DNA of 8,080 bases from Clostridia bacterium (GTDB lineage: Bacteria > Bacillota > Clostridia > Christensenellales > Aristaeellaceae). The stretch is from positions 1-8,080 of the forward strand of contig JAKSPZ010000030.1 of NCBI GenBank assembly GCA_024404395.1, given 5' to 3'. Shown here piece after piece: positions 6,445-8,080 of the stretch. The notes beneath the pieces were generated by a model, which did not search any database, was not told the DNA's origin, and worked only from the letters and a program-made list of their open reading frames with translations. Every line of letters begins with the position of its first letter. The stretch's first letter is position 1. Both the position numbers and the translations under genes were made by a program.

Positions 6445-7139
6445 TGGACTTTGACCTGACCGTCAACGGTCTGCCCGTGAAGGCAAGCTACGACGAAGCG
6501 CTCCTTCGAAGCCTCCTGACCCGAATGAAAGCAATGAAGCGCGGCATCGTCTTCATCGCGGCGCCCCCCGGGGCGGGCAAGAGCACCCTCGCCACCGCGC
6601 TGGAAAAGCTGGGCAACACCATGGAAGGTCCCTCGGTGCAGGCGCTGGGGATGGACGGCTTTCACCACACCGCCGCCTACATCGCCGATCACACCGTGTG
6701 TCGCGACGGCGAGACCGTGCCCATGGCGTCGGTAAAGGGCGCGCCCGAGAGCTTCGATCTTGAGAAGCTCGCCGCCGCATTGAAGAACGTTCGGGACAGG
6801 AAGTGGCCGATCTACGACCGCCGCCTGCACGACGTGGTCGAGGACGCCATCGATGTGACGGGGGACATCCTCATCATCGAGGGCAACTACCTGCTGCTGG
6901 ACGAGGACGGCTGGCGGGATCTGACCTGCGATCTAAGCGTCTTTGTCACCATCCACCGCGATCTCTGCATCCGCCGCCTCATCGACCGAAAGGTGGCGGG
7001 GGGCATGGAACGGAGCGCCGCCGAGCGGTTCGTCCGCGCCTCCGACCTCCGAAACGCCGACCGCATCCTGAAAAACAGAAAGCCCTCCCACATCACCCTG
7101 CAGGTGACGGCGGAAGGCAAACTCCTCCGAGCGGACTGA
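6444..7139 (+). CDS. P-loop nucleoside/nucleotide kinase-like protein
   Basis: A 231-residue phosphotransferase of the uridine kinase/pantothenate kinase-like fold, related in layout to the YggC/FrcK-type kinases. Visible are the P-loop PPGAGKST (residues 41-48), MDGFHH (about 69-74), GAPESFD (about 100-106), IYDRRLHD (about 123-130), the Walker B-like IIEGNYLL (about 144-151), and a lid-type arginine-rich segment RRLIDRKVAGGMERSAAERF (about 178-197) followed by NADRI. This order is typical of the family; the acceptor substrate cannot be read from sequence. The ATG at 6444 shares its A with the preceding stop (TGATG), and GTG 6441 is an alternative start. No separate ribosome binding site is visible, so it is coupled to the membrane protein gene. 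Its last codons form one arm of the operon terminator. Confidence 0.87.
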   Translation: MDFDLTVNGLPVKASYDEALLRSLLTRMKAMKRGIVFIAAPPGAGKSTLATALEKLGNTMEGPSVQALGMDGFHHTAAYIADHTVCRDGETVPMASVKGAPESFDLEKLAAALKNVRDRKWPIYDRRLHDVVEDAIDVTGDILIIEGNYLLLDEDGWRDLTCDLSVFVTIHRDLCIRRLIDRKVAGGMERSAAERFVRASDLRNADRILKNRKPSHITLQVTAEGKLLRAD

Positions 7140-7156
7140 CCGCTCGGAGATTTTTT
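7125..7156 (+). terminator. Intrinsic terminator ending the five-gene operon
   Basis: CTCCGAGCGG (7125-7134) and CCGCTCGGAG (7140-7149) form a perfect 10-bp stem with a 5-nt loop, followed by TTTTTT (7151-7156). The kinase stop codon TGA (7137-7139) lies in the loop, so the coding sequence forms one arm. Confidence 0.92.
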
Positions 7157-7176
7157 ATTTTTGTCACGATTTATTG

Positions 7177-7205
7177 TTGACATCACCACATTAGCGTGCT
7201 AAAAT
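7177..7205 (+). promoter_or_regulatory. Strong promoter of the trpB T-box unit
   Basis: A perfect TTGACA (7177-7182), a 17-nt spacer and TAAAAT (7200-7205, 5 of 6) form a near-consensus sigma-A promoter. Transcription should begin near 7212, just before the T-box. It lies immediately after the terminator of the preceding operon, so the T-box gene is an independent unit. Confidence 0.85.
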
Positions 7206-7211
7206 AAGCGT

Positions 7212-7501
7212 ATAAACCGATGAGAAAGAGTAGTAAATGTTCGGGAAACCGACCTACAGAGAGCCGCGGGTGGTGGGATCGCGGCGGCGGGCGGACGTTG
7301 AATGGACTTTCGAGGGCAAATCGAAACGCCGAAAGGCGCGTGTAGAGGCGACGGAGTAGGACACTTCGTTATAAAAATCGGCGCTTGGTTGAGCGCACAG
7401 AGTGGTCGCGAAGCATCGCGGCAATATAGGGTGGCACCGCAGGCAAGATTTATCCGCCTGTCCCTTGTGTAATCGTACGGCACAAGGGACAGGCGTTTTT
7501 T
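7212..7501 (+). promoter_or_regulatory. Tryptophan T-box leader (transcription attenuation)
   Basis: This untranslated RNA binds tRNA and decides whether transcription reaches trpB; it fills most of the 429-nt stretch without a gene. Visible elements in order: the conserved GATGAGAAAGAGTAGTAA near the Stem I base (7219-7236), AGAGAG (7258-7263), the specifier in GAATGGAC with codon UGG (Trp) at 7303-7305, and the T-box core AGGGTGGCACCGC (7428-7440). In the antiterminator, AGGG (7428-7431) pairs with CCCT (7462-7465), and GCAGGC (7439-7444) pairs with GCCTGT (7456-7461), leaving the 7-nt bulge UGGCACC. The bulge UGGC would pair with a tRNA ending GCCA, matching the G discriminator of bacterial tRNA-Trp. 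The antiterminator uses the first arm of the terminator, so the two exclude each other. Uncharged tRNA-Trp should switch the gene on. Confidence 0.95.
7455..7501 (+). terminator. T-box regulatory terminator
   Basis: CGCCTGTCCCTTGTG (7455-7469) and CACAAGGGACAGGCG (7481-7495) form a perfect 15-bp stem with an 11-nt loop, followed by six T. Its first arm contains both 3' strands of the antiterminator (7456-7465), so binding of uncharged tRNA prevents its formation. Confidence 0.95.
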
Positions 7502-7568
7502 CATCCCGCCAACCTCCGCCGTACCGTCTCATCAACCGAAAAAAAACAGAATTACGGAGGAAAAGACA

Positions 7569-8080
7569 ATGGCAAACAATCAGAATGCGATCCCCTACAA
7601 GATGTTCCTGGAAGAGAATGAGATGCCCACCACGTGGTACAATGTCCGCGCCGACATGAAGACCAAGCCCGCGCCGCTGGTCAATCCCGGCACCGGCGCC
7701 CCCATGACCGCCGAAGAGCTGGGCGGCGTGTTCTGCTCCGATCTGGTGGAGCAGGAGCTGGACAACGATACCCGTTACGTCGAGATCCCCGAAGAGATCC
7801 GCGAGTTCTACAAGATGTACCGTCCCTCCCCGCTGATGCGCGCCTACCGTCTGGAGAAGGCCCTCGGCACCCCCGCCAAGATCTACTACAAATTCGAAGG
7901 CAACAACACCTCCGGCAGCCACAAGCTGAACTCCGCCATCGCTCAGGCCTACTACGCCAAGAAGCAGGGTCTGGTGGGCGTCACCACCGAGACGGGCGCG
8001 GGTCAGTGGGGCACCGCACTGTCCATGGCCTGCTCTTATCTGGGTCTGGACTGCAAGGTCTTCATGGTCAAGTGCTCCTA
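7569..8080 (+). CDS. trpB: Tryptophan synthase beta chain, TrpB2-type (5' part, runs off right edge)
   Basis: This PLP enzyme joins indole and serine to make tryptophan. About 170 residues are visible and the rest lies past 8080. The PLP lysine is K119 in GSHKLNSA, and the catalytic glutamate is E141 in ETGAGQWG. The Trp in GAGQWG, the GSHK form of the lysine motif, and the longer N-terminus (lysine near 119 rather than about 87) point to the TrpB2 subgroup, not the TrpB1 that pairs with TrpA; this is from family knowledge. RPSPLMRAYRLEKALG (85-100) is the usual substrate-side segment. The ATG at 7569 has GGAGG 8 nt upstream. The Trp T-box in front strongly supports a role in tryptophan supply. 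No trpA or other trp gene is visible upstream, consistent with indole salvage by a stand-alone TrpB2. Confidence 0.94.
   Translation, partial: MANNQNAIPYKMFLEENEMPTTWYNVRADMKTKPAPLVNPGTGAPMTAEELGGVFCSDLVEQELDNDTRYVEIPEEIREFYKMYRPSPLMRAYRLEKALGTPAKIYYKFEGNNTSGSHKLNSAIAQAYYAKKQGLVGVTTETGAGQWGTALSMACSYLGLDCKVFMVKCS

Noticed and set aside
7254..7922. A minus-strand frame across the T-box and the start of trpB
   Set aside because: It crosses a structured regulatory RNA and a strongly supported gene on the other strand and shows no protein family features.

Overview
The window looks like chromosome of a GC-rich Bacillota, most likely a clostridial lineage. The evidence is AAAGGAG-type ribosome binding sites, sigma-A-like promoters, intrinsic terminators, and a transcription-attenuating T-box, an RNA class typical of that phylum. 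No gene fixes the genus.

Left part (1-3278, minus strand): a tightly packed phage packaging and head module. Read in its own direction it is a very short terminase-small-subunit-like protein, a PBSX-type large terminase, an SPP1 Gp6-type portal, a small scaffold-like protein, and the start of a P22-coat-like major capsid protein that runs off the left edge. Genes overlap or are spaced for translational coupling.

Control region (3279-3454): an AT-rich divergent intergenic stretch. It carries one promoter firing left into the packaging genes and one firing right into an XRE/S24 (CI/LexA-like) repressor. A CGGTTAAT half-site recurs through it: one perfect 17-bp palindrome just upstream of the small-terminase ribosome binding site, one half-site in the spacer of each promoter, and two between the promoters. 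The apparent circuit is a self-cleaving repressor that controls both itself and the late head genes, with no early or replication genes in between.

Middle part (3455-7139, plus strand): five genes that look like one transcription unit. They are the repressor, a TRIC/YadS-family membrane protein, an unassigned radical SAM enzyme with extra cysteines, an unassigned two-helix membrane protein, and a P-loop nucleoside-kinase-like protein. I see no internal terminator. Two junctions use the identical stop/start overlap CTGTGATG, and an intrinsic terminator overlaps the last codons. It is unclear whether the four downstream genes belong to the phage element or to the host.

Right part (7140-8080): a separate unit with its own strong promoter, a complete T-box leader with a UGG (Trp) specifier and mutually exclusive antiterminator and terminator, then the 5' portion of a TrpB2-type tryptophan synthase beta chain. 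Uncharged tRNA-Trp should turn this gene on.

The most interesting items are the repressor-to-late-gene circuit with its multi-site operator, the repressor-led operon of apparently non-phage genes, the radical SAM protein, and the well-resolved Trp T-box.
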